64,000 nucleotides of DNA from Neolewinella aquimaris (GCF_014197245.1 NZ_JACIFF010000005.1:1-64000), one strand, 5' to 3'; counted from the first letter of the stretch, positions 55,300 to 64,000 are shown. The notes: generated from the letters alone by a model not told the origin. Translations and numbers: made by a program.

Positions 55300-57855
55300 C
55301 TAAAACTCCACCTTCAACCGCAAATTCACCCTTCTCCCCGTCAGTCGGTTGGGTACGGCGTACTGCTGTTCGAAGATGGTTTTGATGAAGGTGTTGCCGG
55401 CCTGGTTGCCTACGTTCATGAGGTTGAAGACCTCGAGGCTGAGGTAGGTCGAGCGGGTGAAGCGCAGGGGAGAGGTGGCGCGGCGGCGGGAGGTTTCGCG
55501 GTCGTAGAGGCGCCAGCTGAAGCCGATGTCGATGCGGTGGTAAGTGTCGAAACGGAGGGTGTTGCGGTACACGGTATTGCTTCCCTGGATGCCGAAGGGG
55601 AGGCCGCCGCCGACGGTCAGGTTGACGTGGGTGCGGAAGTTGGGGTTGTTGCGGAGGTAATCCTGGAAGAATAAGGAAAGCTGGAAGAGCTGGTCGGTGG
55701 GGCGGGGGACGTACTCTACCACTTCATCGAGCACTTCGCCATTGGGGCCGCGGCCGGTTACTTCGCGGTGCTCCACGTCGCGCAGTTTTTCCCGGGCACG
55801 GAGGAGGCTGAGGTTGAGCCAGCTGTCGGCGCCGGGGACGAACTCTCCGTTGAGGCGGAAGTCGAGTCCGGCCACGTAGCCGCTCGCGTCGTTCAGGCCC
55901 GAGTACTGGATGCGGACGTTCTCGATCTCGTAGCTGACCAAGTCCCAGAGCGATTTATAGTACGCCTCGGTGATGAGCCGAAATTTCTTAGGATTGCGCT
56001 TGCCGTAGTAGAAATCGCTGGTGAGGCCACCGACCAGGTGAAATGATTTCTGACTGCGCAGGTCGGTATTCACGGTGCCATCGGGGGCCCGCATTTCCCG
56101 GTAGAAGGGCTGTTGCTGGTAGAGGCCGCCCGCCAGCTTGTAGGTGATGTCCTTGCTGCCGCCGAGGGGTTTGTAGAGGAGCTGGGCACGGGGGCTCACG
56201 TTCACTTCCTTGTTCAGGTCCCAGGCTACGGCGCGTACGCCCGCACTCAGGCGGATGTCGGCACTCCCGTCCCGCCGCCAGGTGTAGGTATCCTGAAAGA
56301 AGGCGCTGAAGCGGTTGCTTTCCAGTTGATTTACGGAATTGAGGGTACTGAACAGGCGCACGGCATCCTCATCGAATGGGAGGCTGTAACCGGCGGAGTC
56401 CAGCCTTTCCCACTCGTGAATGTAATCGTCGATCCGTTCGTGCTGGGCCTTAACACTCCACTGCAAAAAGTGTGAGCGGTTGGTGGTGGCATCTCCGCCG
56501 TTGAGTTCCAGTCCGCCGCGGAGCTCGGCGTTATAGACCTGGATATTGAGGAAGTTGCGCACGAATTCCTGCTGTAGGCCCACCCCGATGACGCTACCGA
56601 TCTCACCGAAATTATCGGATCCGAGGTCGGTATTCAGGGTGCCGAGGGTGTAGCGGCCGCCGATGGATATGCCCTCGTCCTCGTCGCTGCGAAAGGCCGA
56701 GGTGAGGAATTTGAGAAACAGTGGGTTGGCGCGCCGCTCCGGAATGTAAGTGAGCGAAAGACCACCCATCTGAGTAAGAAAGTCATCCTTCTCGGCCCCC
56801 TCGAAGTTGGTGAACAGCTGCAGGGTTTCGAAGAAGCCACCGAAGGCGGTAGACCGCTGGACGGGGGTGAAATTGTAGATGCTGCGGTTGTAATTACCGA
56901 GGAGGCCTAACTGCAGCGTCTGATTGAAATCATAGGTAATGTAAGCCTGAAAGTCGAAGAAGTTGGGTAGATACTCACCCGTCGTTTCCAGGGACCCCAG
57001 CAGATAGCGGGTGGTTTTATAGCGTGCACCGCCGAGGAAGCGCAGGCGCTGGTAGCTGGTCTTGCCGAGCTGTTTGCTGCCCTCCACGTGGGCCGATCCG
57101 CCCAGGAAGCTGGCATCGAGGGAGGCGCGCAGGCTATCGGGGCGCTTGTACTTGATGTCGAGCACCGAAGAGAGCTTGTCCCCGTAGCGTGCCTCGAATC
57201 CCCCGGAGCTGAAGCTCAAGCTGCGCATCAGGTTGGAGTTGGCGAAGGTGAGGCCTTCTTGCTGCCCCTGTCGCACCAGTTGCGGCCGGTAGATCTCAAA
57301 GTCGTTAACGTACACCAGGTTTTCGTCGTAGTTGCCGCCGCGGACATTGTACTGACTGGTCAGCTCACCGCCCGATCCGCTGCTCACGCCCAGGGCGATG
57401 CTCGGCAGGATGCTCTCCAGGTTGCCGGTCACGGAGGGCAGGAGCCGCAGTTGGGCGGGATCTTCGCGGATCATGCCGCCTTCCTCGATCTTGCTTTCGC
57501 GCACGACCACTTCCAGGTCGCTTTCGATGGGGGCCAGGGCTACGTCGATTTGCTTGCGGGAGCCCGCGGGCAGCTCGGCTACATTCACTTCCGTCTCCCG
57601 GAAGCCAATCCGGCTAAAAACCAGAATGAACGACTCCCCCGCCGGAACGCTGGTTACGTACCTACCCCGTTCTCCGGTTTCCGCGGCGGTGGTCGCTCCC
57701 TTGACGTAGACGGTCACGAAATCTACCGGCAGCTCACTTACCAGGTCGGTCACCCGTCCCGTTATCGTCGCCGTCTCTACCTGGGCGCTGATGCCCCGAT
57801 AGCCATCGGGACAGAGGACGATCATCAAGCTAAAGATCAGGGTTCTTAACGTCAT
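55300..57855 (-). CDS. TonB-dependent outer-membrane receptor
   Basis: 851 residues. A signal peptide (to about residue 25) is followed by a carboxypeptidase-regulatory-like domain (about 29-110, ATITGRVTDLVSELPVDFVTVYV), a plug domain (LRLLPSVTGNLESILPSIALGVSSG, QYNVRGGNYDENLVYVNDFEI) and a 22-strand-type barrel ending VNLRLKVEF. Its substrate is unknown. No SusD-like gene is adjacent. The signal peptide contains CPDGYRG encoded by a CCCCGATAGC-type palindrome, which interrupts an otherwise usual hydrophobic region. Confidence 0.92.
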   Translation of the reverse strand: MTLRTLIFSLMIVLCPDGYRGISAQVETATITGRVTDLVSELPVDFVTVYVKGATTAAETGERGRYVTSVPAGESFILVFSRIGFRETEVNVAELPAGSRKQIDVALAPIESDLEVVVRESKIEEGGMIREDPAQLRLLPSVTGNLESILPSIALGVSSGSGGELTSQYNVRGGNYDENLVYVNDFEIYRPQLVRQGQQEGLTFANSNLMRSLSFSSGGFEARYGDKLSSVLDIKYKRPDSLRASLDASFLGGSAHVEGSKQLGKTSYQRLRFLGGARYKTTRYLLGSLETTGEYLPNFFDFQAYITYDFNQTLQLGLLGNYNRSIYNFTPVQRSTAFGGFFETLQLFTNFEGAEKDDFLTQMGGLSLTYIPERRANPLFLKFLTSAFRSDEDEGISIGGRYTLGTLNTDLGSDNFGEIGSVIGVGLQQEFVRNFLNIQVYNAELRGGLELNGGDATTNRSHFLQWSVKAQHERIDDYIHEWERLDSAGYSLPFDEDAVRLFSTLNSVNQLESNRFSAFFQDTYTWRRDGSADIRLSAGVRAVAWDLNKEVNVSPRAQLLYKPLGGSKDITYKLAGGLYQQQPFYREMRAPDGTVNTDLRSQKSFHLVGGLTSDFYYGKRNPKKFRLITEAYYKSLWDLVSYEIENVRIQYSGLNDASGYVAGLDFRLNGEFVPGADSWLNLSLLRAREKLRDVEHREVTGRGPNGEVLDEVVEYVPRPTDQLFQLSLFFQDYLRNNPNFRTHVNLTVGGGLPFGIQGSNTVYRNTLRFDTYHRIDIGFSWRLYDRETSRRRATSPLRFTRSTYLSLEVFNLMNVGNQAGNTFIKTIFEQQYAVPNRLTGRRVNLRLKVEF
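57794..57811. repeat. Iterated palindrome inside a signal-peptide region
   Basis: CCCCGATAGCCATCGGGA is one mismatch from a perfect palindrome and encodes PDGYRG at residues 16-21 of the TonB receptor. Confidence 0.6.
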
Positions 57856-58076
57856 GTTTACCGGGGGTGCAAAGGGCCAACGTCAAAGGTAAGCGCAATC
57901 TTGCCTGCGGGTATGCGGTTCGTGGTGGTTCGCGGCATCTTGCTGCGGTTTCGGTTCGTGGCGTCTCGCCGCGGTTTCGGTTTGCGGCATCCTGCCGGGT
58001 GTATGGTTCGTGGCGTCTCGCCGCGGTTGCTGCTTTTACTATTGCCATAGTCGGGTTTTGCTTTTGCTCGTTGGAG
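57856..58076. repeat. Degenerate GGTTCGTGGCGTCTCGCC words
   Basis: GGTTCG(T/C)GGC(G/A)TC words alternate with GGCATCCTGCCGG and GGCATCTTGCTGCGG. These are single arms of the hairpins in the tandem array that follows. No gene is supported. Confidence 0.6.
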
Positions 58077-58489
58077 CCCCGGCGAGACGCCGGGAACCAC
58101 TAGCGGTTCGTGGCGTCTCGCCGCGGTCATCTCTGGTCACTACTCCCACCAGTGCTACAGATAGTTCTTGCTTCTGCTCATCAAGGACCCCGGCGAGACG
58201 CCGGGAACCAACATGCCCCGGCGAGACGCCGGGAACCACTAGCGGTTCGTGGCGTCTCGCCGCGGTCTTCACTTGTCACTACCCTCATCAATGCTACAGA
58301 CAGTTTTTGCTTCTGCTCATCAAGGACCCCGGCGAGACGCCGGGAACCACTAGCGGTTCGTGGCGTCTCGCCGCGGTCATCTCTGGTCACTACTCCCATC
58401 AATGCTACAGATAGTTCTTGCTTCTGCTTATCAAGGACCCCGGCGAGACGCCGGGAACCGACATGCCCCGGCAGGATGCCGGGAACTAG
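58077..58489. repeat. 111-bp tandem repeat array with hairpins
   Basis: Three 111-bp units start at 58077, 58216 and 58327, with short 28-bp units at 58188 and 58438 and a variant at 58466 (GGCAGGATGCC). Each long unit holds CCCCGGCGAGACGCCGGG and its inverse partner GGCGTCTCGCC joined by ACTAGC, so a hairpin of about 46 nt is possible. The remaining 65 nt of each unit are also conserved. Confidence 0.8.
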
Positions 58490-58524
58490 AGAGATTGGCA
58501 ACCAGCGCACTAGCAAATATTTAT

Positions 58525-58532
58525 TACCTTCG
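58525..58532 (+). promoter_or_regulatory. -7 element for parA
   Basis: TACCTTCG lies 21 nt before the parA ATG, after the repeat array. Confidence 0.5.
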
Positions 58533-58553
58533 CCGCTCCACCAAGCACCTCGC

Positions 58554-59345
58554 ATGGCAACTGTATTAAGCTTACTGAACCACAAAGGAGGCGTCGGCAA
58601 AACGACCAGCGCCATTAACATCGGAGCCGGCCTTGTAGAACTCGGCAAGCGCGTACTGCTCGTCGACCTGGACCCCCAGGCCAACCTGACGCTGAGCCTG
58701 GGTATACCCCGGCAGTCGGTGACGATCTACGAAAGTATGATGGGCGAGTCCGACCTGTCGCCCTACGTGGTGAAGGAAGGGTTTCACGTCATCACCTCGA
58801 GCCTCGACCTGTCGAGCGCGGAAATGGAACTGGTCAACGAAGCCGGTCGGGAGTTCATCCTGCGCGAATTGTTCTCCGGCGTCGACGACGATTACGACTT
58901 CATCATCATCGACTGTCCGCCCAGCCTGGGCCTGCTCACGCTCAACGCGCTTACGAGCAGCCAGCAGGTGATCATTCCCCTGCAGACCGAGTTTTTGGCG
59001 ATGCAGGGACTGGCCAAGATCAAGCAGGTCATCCAGAAGGTGAAGCTGCGCCTCAACAAGGAACTGCACATCAGCGGCGTTCTGGCAACCATGTACGACC
59101 AGCGGAAAGTGCTGAACCGCGACGTAGTGGAAACGATCAAAAAATACTTCGGACCGCTGCTCTTCGAAACTTACATCCGCGATAACGTTTCTCTTGCCGA
59201 GGCCCCGGCCAACCGGCAGGACATCTTTACGTACAGCCGGTCGAGCCACGGAGCCAAGGATTACCTGAAGGTGTGTAAGGAAATCATTGCTCGAACCGAA
59301 AATCCCATGCACCTGCGGCCCCGCCAAAAAGACGTACCTGCATAA
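58554..59345 (+). CDS. parA: ParA-family ATPase
   Basis: 263 residues from ATG 58554. The open frame extends into the repeat array, but the family begins MATVLSLLNHKGGVGKTT. Deviant Walker A is KGGVGKTTSAIN (residues 11-22), Walker A' is VDLDPQANLT and Walker B is FIIIDCPPSLGLLT. It probably acts in chromosome or cargo positioning. No parB or parS is visible. The next gene may encode the partner. Confidence 0.92.
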   Translation: MATVLSLLNHKGGVGKTTSAINIGAGLVELGKRVLLVDLDPQANLTLSLGIPRQSVTIYESMMGESDLSPYVVKEGFHVITSSLDLSSAEMELVNEAGREFILRELFSGVDDDYDFIIIDCPPSLGLLTLNALTSSQQVIIPLQTEFLAMQGLAKIKQVIQKVKLRLNKELHISGVLATMYDQRKVLNRDVVETIKKYFGPLLFETYIRDNVSLAEAPANRQDIFTYSRSSHGAKDYLKVCKEIIARTENPMHLRPRQKDVPA

Positions 59346-59397
59346 CAGCACCAAACTGCAGCTAGCCGACGAAAGCCGGCGCTACAAGTAATTCGAG

Positions 59398-59832
59398 ATG
59401 GCTAAGAAACGCTTTACCGACGATCTATCCGGACTCTTTGAGGACAACTACCTCATCGGAGACGACCCCGCCGACGGCAACGAGGAAGTGGTGGAAGTGA
59501 GCGTGCCGGTCAAAACCAAAAAGGCCAAGAAGAAGATCTCCAGCAAGAACTTCACCCAGAACCTCGACGTGTTCCTGGGCGACGATTCACGCCGCGCCGC
59601 CTCCGCCCCCCGCACCAAGCGCCGCCGCACCGGTCTGGACTACCTCATCCGCAGCACCGTACAGGACGATCCCGAGCAAGAACCCGCCGAAGCGCCCAAG
59701 CCCGACACGAAGCGGGTAACCCTGGTGTTCAATAAAGAGCACCTGCTCACGCTCAAGGAGGAAGCCAAGGAGCGTAAGATGTACCTCAAAGATGTCGTAC
59801 AGGAGATGGTTGCGCAGTACCTAGAGAAGTAG
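59398..59832 (+). CDS. Small basic protein with RHH-like C-terminus, ParA partner candidate
   Basis: 144 residues, 52 nt after parA. The N-terminal half is charged and probably disordered (KTKKAKKKISSKNFTQNLD, APRTKRRRTGLDYL). The last 40 residues, RVTLVFNKEHLLTLKEEAKE onward, have the strand-helix-helix pattern of ribbon-helix-helix DNA binders. A Lys-rich N-terminus next to a ParA recalls ParB/ParG-type activators of ParA ATPase. This is inference only. Confidence 0.65.
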   Translation: MAKKRFTDDLSGLFEDNYLIGDDPADGNEEVVEVSVPVKTKKAKKKISSKNFTQNLDVFLGDDSRRAASAPRTKRRRTGLDYLIRSTVQDDPEQEPAEAPKPDTKRVTLVFNKEHLLTLKEEAKERKMYLKDVVQEMVAQYLEK

Positions 59833-59854
59833 CTTAACCTATCGCCCCCTTTTC

Positions 59855-59876
59855 CGTTATCTTCCCCGTGATAACG
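59855..59876. promoter_or_regulatory. Inverted repeat upstream of the 1198-residue gene
   Basis: CGTTATC and GATAACG flank 8 nt, about 20 nt before the ATG at 59895. It could be an operator or a weak hairpin. TATCTTCC inside it is a poor -7 match. Confidence 0.35.
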
Positions 59877-59894
59877 TCGTAAAAGGTCCCCCCG

Positions 59895-62800
59895 ATGCGT
59901 ATATTTTTTACCCTTGTAGCGTGTTGTACCCTGACGTGCCTCATCGCCCAGACCTCCCGCGTGGAGTTCGGGAAGAACCGTGTGCAGTACCACCGCGACT
60001 TTGAGGAGTGGGAGAAGTACGAGTCCGACAACTTCATTACCTACTGGTACGGCAACAATCAGGGCGTAGGGCAGGCCGTCGTGCAATTTGCCGAGTACGA
60101 CTTTGCCTACATCCAGAAGATGCTGGAAAGCCGGATGAACGAGAAGGTGCAGCTCATCACCTACCGCGACATCACCGACGTAAAGCAGAGCAACATCGGC
60201 AGCGAGGAGGTCTTTGAGCTTACCGGCAACCAGTCGCTAAATACCAACACGAGCTACGTCTCCGGTACCCAGGCAAAATTCTTGGGCAACAAGGCCTTCG
60301 TTTACTTCAACGGGGACCATACCGACCTGCGGCGACAGGTGCGCGAAGCCATGGCCAGCGTCTATATCGAACAGCTACTCTACGGCTCCTCGGTGCAGGA
60401 GGTGGTACAGAACGCTGTGCTACTCAATCTGCCGGCGTGGTTCAAACCCGGACTGGTGGCCTACCTCGGCGAAGACTGGAACACCCGCCTCGACGACCAG
60501 TTGCGCGACCTGATGGCTACGGAAGAGTACGAAGATTTTAACGATCTGGCGGCCGACTATCCCCGCCTCGCGGGCCACTCCTTCTGGTATTACATCGCCG
60601 AAAACCTGGGTAAGCCGACGGTGTCGAACCTGCTTTACCTGACCCGGATCAACCGCTCCGTGGAAAACGGATTCCTGTACGTACTGGGCAGCAACTATGA
60701 AACGGTGCTCTTCAACTGGCTGGAGTTCTATCGCAACCGCTACAATGAAGATGCCCGGGGGCGAAACACTCCGACCGAGGACCAGCTCACCGTTAAGAAC
60801 AAAAAGCAGTTGCCAATTACCCAGGTGAAGGTGAGTCAGGACGGGCAAAAGATTGCCTACGTGCTCAACGAAATCGGTAAATACAAGGTGTACCTGCAGG
60901 ACGTGAACAGCGGCGAGCGGGAGTTGCTGCTGAAGGGAGGGCAACGGAATTTGCTGCAGGCCACGGACTACAGCTACCCCATCATCGACTTTTCGCCGAC
61001 CAACCAGGAGCTGGCGATCATGTACGAATTTCGGGATCAGCCAAAGCTATTGCTGTATGACCTGAATACCGGCGCGAAGACGACCGACATTCTCGGTATT
61101 CGACTCGACCGCGTACTCACCATGGCTTACAACGACCCGAGCACCTTTCTGATTTCGGCGATGGCCGACGGCTTCAGCGATATTTACACCTACTACCCGG
61201 CCTCCCGCCAGGCGGTAAAGATCACCAATGATTTTTGGGATGATCTGGACGCCGTGCCCGTCAACATTCGCGGAAGGCGGGGGGTGGTTTTCGCCAGCAA
61301 CCGACCGGATACTTCGCTCCTGGCCCAGCGCCTCGACACCCTGCTGCCGGTGGGACGCTACGATCTGTTCTATTACGACCTGGAGAACAAACCCGGGGAA
61401 CTGGTCCGGATCACGGACACCCCCCTGTCCGACGAGCGGTCACCGGCCCCGATCGACGGGGAGCACTTTGCCTACCTGAGTGATGCCAATGGAATATTCA
61501 ACCGGTTCCAGGCGCACCTCGAGACCTTTATCCACCATTACGAGCAGACGATCCACCTGACCGACGGGACGGAGATTACCATGCACGGCGACTCCACCCT
61601 AGAAAAGCTGGATACCGCCCTGATCGACTCGATCGTTATTTATCCGGTCATCAAGGAGCGAGCGGTCATCGAGCCCCTGACCAACTACGGGACCAATATC
61701 CTCACGCTGGATGCCAGCGGAAAACTACCGGTAGGGGTGGAAAGCTTCATCGACGGTGGCACGACGATCGTTCGTCGCTTCACCTTCGATACAACGGCTA
61801 CCGTGAGCCTTACGCCCACCAATTTCCGACGCAGGAGTTACCGGGCGGCCGGACAGGTCGTGCCCCAGTTTACCAATCCCGGCCGACGGCCGGCAAACCA
61901 GGTCATTCAGCCTAACAAGATCAATCCCGAGATTAACCGGGACGATGAAGGGCTGCTCTTCCAGACGCGGTTTGAAGATCCAGTGCCCCCGCCCCCTACG
62001 GACTCTGCTCCCGCGGATGCTACTATTCTCGATGGGGACGACGAAACCACCGGGATTCCCCCGACCGGTGCCGCTCCGGATAGTACCGGCACCCGCCCGC
62101 CCCTCACCGTAGTGGACGGACGGAACAACGCAGCCCGCCGCAGCAGCGGTCAGGTCACGCCTACCGTGCGGAGGGAGCGGCCCGTACCGGAACTCAACCG
62201 GATATACCAGTTTCGTCCCGGTCGGGTGACGTCGTACCGGACCACCTTCCGCGTCAATTACGTAAAGACCACGGCAGATAACGAACCCCTCTTTGATGGC
62301 CTGAACAGCTATGCGGCAAATCCGGACGGTTACACCCAACAGCCGGTTGGCATCCTGCTGAAGGGCAATATTCTCGACCTGATGGAGGATTTCGTCATTG
62401 AGGGCGGGGTGAGGATACCGACCAGCTTCAACGGAACGGAGTACTTCATAACGGGTGCCGATCGCCGCCGTCGCCTCGATCGCATTTATACCATTTACCG
62501 GCGTAACCGGCGCTACCAGGATGGCATATTCCGCAATTCCACCTCCCTCAACGGACCGCGGTTGATCGAGGAAAATACCCTGATGGCGCAGTACGGCATA
62601 CGTTATCCCCTGGATATCTTCCAGAGCCTGCGTGCTACCGCCACCGTACGCCGCGATCGGGTTCAAACCCTGCCTACCGAGCTGGCCGCCCTTCAGACCG
62701 AGCCCCTGAGCACCGAGCGGGTGGGACTCCGGGTTGAGTATGTCTTTGATAACACCCTATCGCTGGGCAGAAATCTGCGCATGGGGACCCGCTATAAGCT

Positions 62801-63491
62801 GTATAGCGACGTCTTCAAGAGCTTCAATATTTCCTTCGATGAGGGAGTAGACTCACAATTCGAGCCCGGCGTGCTGGGAGTCGTAGGATTTGACGCGCGC
62901 CACTACCAGCGCATCCTTAAGCGTAGCGTGCTTGCCCTGCGGCTGGCCGCCGCCACTAATTTCGGCAAACAAAAGGTGCTGTACTACCTCGGTGGGGCCG
63001 ACAATAGCGTGATCAATAATTTCAACGATGGTATTCCCACGCCGCAGACGGGCGATTTTGTGTTCCAGGACTTAGCCAACCCCCTGCGCGGCTTCGACAT
63101 CAACATTCGCAACGGCAGCACCTATACCCTCGCCAATGCCGAGCTCCGGGTGCCGGTCTTCAACTACCTGTTCAATAACCTCCGGTCTGCCTTCCTCCGC
63201 GACTTTCAGATCGTCTCCTTCTTCGATGTGGGTACCGCCTGGGCCGGCTCCAGTCCCTTTGACGAGGACAACCCCGTAAACATCACCGAGTATCCGGACC
63301 AGAATACTACGGGCTACAGTCCGGTCCGCGTCCGCGTCCGCCGTTTCCGCGAGCCCATCGTTTACGGCTACGGTGTCGGAGTACGCACTACGCTGTTCGG
63401 CTACTTCATCCGCGCCGATTACGGTTGGGGCGTAGAAACCAGCAACCGGCAGGCGGGTAAGCTGCATGTGTCGCTTGGAATGGACTTTTAG
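59895..63491 (+). CDS. Large exported TolB-like propeller / outer-membrane barrel protein
   Basis: 1198 residues with signal peptide MRIFFTLVACCTLTCLIAQ. The first 270 residues resemble a peptidase-like helical domain of Bacteroidota (DFEEWEKYESDNFITYWYG, LPAWFKPGLVAYLGEDWN) without a clear HExxH. Propeller repeats follow (about 290-540, VSQDGQKIAYVLNE, IIDFSPTNQELAIMYEF), then a Pro/Thr-rich linker and a C-terminal beta-barrel (about 880-1198, ending ADYGWGVETSNRQAGKLHV). It is likely anchored in the outer membrane. Function unknown. Confidence 0.75.
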   Translation: MRIFFTLVACCTLTCLIAQTSRVEFGKNRVQYHRDFEEWEKYESDNFITYWYGNNQGVGQAVVQFAEYDFAYIQKMLESRMNEKVQLITYRDITDVKQSNIGSEEVFELTGNQSLNTNTSYVSGTQAKFLGNKAFVYFNGDHTDLRRQVREAMASVYIEQLLYGSSVQEVVQNAVLLNLPAWFKPGLVAYLGEDWNTRLDDQLRDLMATEEYEDFNDLAADYPRLAGHSFWYYIAENLGKPTVSNLLYLTRINRSVENGFLYVLGSNYETVLFNWLEFYRNRYNEDARGRNTPTEDQLTVKNKKQLPITQVKVSQDGQKIAYVLNEIGKYKVYLQDVNSGERELLLKGGQRNLLQATDYSYPIIDFSPTNQELAIMYEFRDQPKLLLYDLNTGAKTTDILGIRLDRVLTMAYNDPSTFLISAMADGFSDIYTYYPASRQAVKITNDFWDDLDAVPVNIRGRRGVVFASNRPDTSLLAQRLDTLLPVGRYDLFYYDLENKPGELVRITDTPLSDERSPAPIDGEHFAYLSDANGIFNRFQAHLETFIHHYEQTIHLTDGTEITMHGDSTLEKLDTALIDSIVIYPVIKERAVIEPLTNYGTNILTLDASGKLPVGVESFIDGGTTIVRRFTFDTTATVSLTPTNFRRRSYRAAGQVVPQFTNPGRRPANQVIQPNKINPEINRDDEGLLFQTRFEDPVPPPPTDSAPADATILDGDDETTGIPPTGAAPDSTGTRPPLTVVDGRNNAARRSSGQVTPTVRRERPVPELNRIYQFRPGRVTSYRTTFRVNYVKTTADNEPLFDGLNSYAANPDGYTQQPVGILLKGNILDLMEDFVIEGGVRIPTSFNGTEYFITGADRRRRLDRIYTIYRRNRRYQDGIFRNSTSLNGPRLIEENTLMAQYGIRYPLDIFQSLRATATVRRDRVQTLPTELAALQTEPLSTERVGLRVEYVFDNTLSLGRNLRMGTRYKLYSDVFKSFNISFDEGVDSQFEPGVLGVVGFDARHYQRILKRSVLALRLAAATNFGKQKVLYYLGGADNSVINNFNDGIPTPQTGDFVFQDLANPLRGFDINIRNGSTYTLANAELRVPVFNYLFNNLRSAFLRDFQIVSFFDVGTAWAGSSPFDEDNPVNITEYPDQNTTGYSPVRVRVRRFREPIVYGYGVGVRTTLFGYFIRADYGWGVETSNRQAGKLHVSLGMDF

Positions 63492-63685
63492 TTGTTGGGT
63501 TAGGGGATTGTTGAGTTGGTGGGTTGCGTATCGCCGCTCGCTTTATTCGGTGCGCTACGGTGACGTATAGGAAAATACGGGCCCGTCACGGGGAGAAAGC
63601 CGAAGAATACTCCTGAACTATGGAGCGAAGCGACCGTCGATCAACCCACCAATTCAATAATTCACCAACTCAACAACTCACCATT
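63492..63685. repeat. Word-repeat inverted element, copy B
   Basis: Starts at the TAG of the previous gene (TTTTAGTTGTTGGGTT) and ends in CACCAACTCAACAACTCACC before the queA stop. The core GTATCGCCGCTCGC ... GCGCTACGG ... GGAGCGAAGCGACC matches the reverse complement of 33982-34200. Confidence 0.75.
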
Positions 63686-64000
63686 CTATATCACCAGCAT
63701 CGCATCGCCGTAGGCGAAGAACTTGTACTTCTCCTTCTGGGCCTGGGCGTATGCTTCGAGGATAAGGTCGATGCCGCCGAAGGCGCAGGTGGTAATGAAC
63801 AGGCTGCTCTTGGGGAGGTGGAAGTTGGTGAGCAGGTGGTCGGGAATGTGAAAATCGTAGGGGGGGAAGATGAATTTGTTGGTCCAGCCTTCGTTGGTGG
63901 CCAGCAGGCGCTCGGCGCTGACGCTGTTTTCCACGGCGCGGAGGGTGGTAGTGCCGACGGCGCAGACGAGGCCGCCATCCTTCTTAGTGGCGTTGACGGT
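63686..64000 (-). CDS. queA: tRNA preQ1(34) S-adenosylmethionine ribosyltransferase-isomerase, C-terminal part
   Basis: Partial: 104 C-terminal residues, with the 5' part beyond the window. It adds the cyclopentene-type moiety from SAM to preQ1 in queuosine synthesis. Family residues are VCAVGTTTLRAVEN, NKFIFPPYDFHI, LLTNFHLPKSSLFITTCAFGG and FFAYGDAMLV. The frame is open to the edge without interruption. Confidence 0.93.
   Translation of the reverse strand, partial: TVNATKKDGGLVCAVGTTTLRAVENSVSAERLLATNEGWTNKFIFPPYDFHIPDHLLTNFHLPKSSLFITTCAFGGIDLILEAYAQAQKEKYKFFAYGDAMLVI

Noticed and set aside
58077-58489. CRISPR array
   Set aside because: The repeated unit is 111 bp with an internal hairpin, spacing is 111 or 28 bp, the sequence between hairpins is conserved rather than unique, and no cas genes are present.
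58110-58553. N-terminal extension of ParA through the repeats
   Set aside because: The frame is open, but it encodes repeat-derived Arg-rich sequence, and a promoter-like element and the family start lie at 58525-58554.
61725-62666. 313-codon minus-strand frame opposite the 1198-residue gene
   Set aside because: No recognisable domain and fully inside a gene with signal peptide and barrel features.

Overview
The window is a single, densely coded chromosomal stretch of a Bacteroidota bacterium, most likely from the Saprospiria (Lewinella-like). The reasons are: moderately high GC; promoters of the Bacteroidota form TAnnTTTG; two proteins with type IX secretion (T9SS) C-terminal sorting domains; an N-acyl-ornithine carbamoyltransferase instead of ordinary ArgF; and families common in this phylum (DUF3127, DUF2911, DUF2141, a SusC-like TonB receptor). 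No rRNA, prophage, transposase or CRISPR array is visible. One tRNA (Gln, TTG) is present.

Layout. 0-5 kb: divergent katG and katE with palindromic repeats between them. 5-10 kb: ABC-F ATPase, a repeat-filled gap, an RNase H-fold-like unknown, purH. 10-17 kb: coaX with an outer-membrane protein and a TPR protein, then a membrane coiled-coil protein with a histidine kinase, gcvT, bestrophin. 17-24 kb: GntP permease, a CotH-like protein, a membrane protein, a LamG/T9SS protein, GlsB-like protein, phosphodiesterase, tRNA-Gln. 24-27 kb: a secreted beta-helix T9SS protein. 27-32.3 kb: an arginine operon (GNAT, argG, argC, argD, argF') preceded by a promoter, a 15-codon arginine-rich leader ORF and a terminator-like hairpin. 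32-39.5 kb: a conserved unknown, bacilliredoxin, DUF2141, sulfurtransferase, nucleotidyltransferase, SH3 protein, LpxD. 39.6-45.6 kb: RelA/SpoT, Fur, DUF3127, ApaG, ScpA, fRMsr, SDR. 45.7-52.2 kb: DUF2911, ATP-grasp, thioredoxin-like, then PepSY, GT2, GNAT and rpoN on the minus strand. 52-58 kb: M3 oligopeptidase with a nucleoside permease, then a TonB receptor. 58-64 kb: ParA with a small partner, a 1198-residue TolB-like/outer-membrane protein and the C-terminal part of QueA.

The genes are mostly housekeeping. The most interesting content lies between them. (1) The arginine leader looks like a ribosome-mediated attenuator, and its start lies 4 nt after the promoter -7 element. The same TAnnTTYG-N4-ATG spacing recurs at three other genes, which suggests leaderless transcripts. 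(2) Several families of short repeats fill the gaps: AT-rich-armed inverted repeats, 40-bp GC palindromes, CCCCGATAGCTATCGGGG palindromes, heptamer-like word tracts starting at stop codons, a 111-bp tandem repeat and a GC-rich 20-mer. Some also enter coding sequence or abut an unusual start codon (scpA).

All calls come from reading the sequence and remembered family features. No searches were run.
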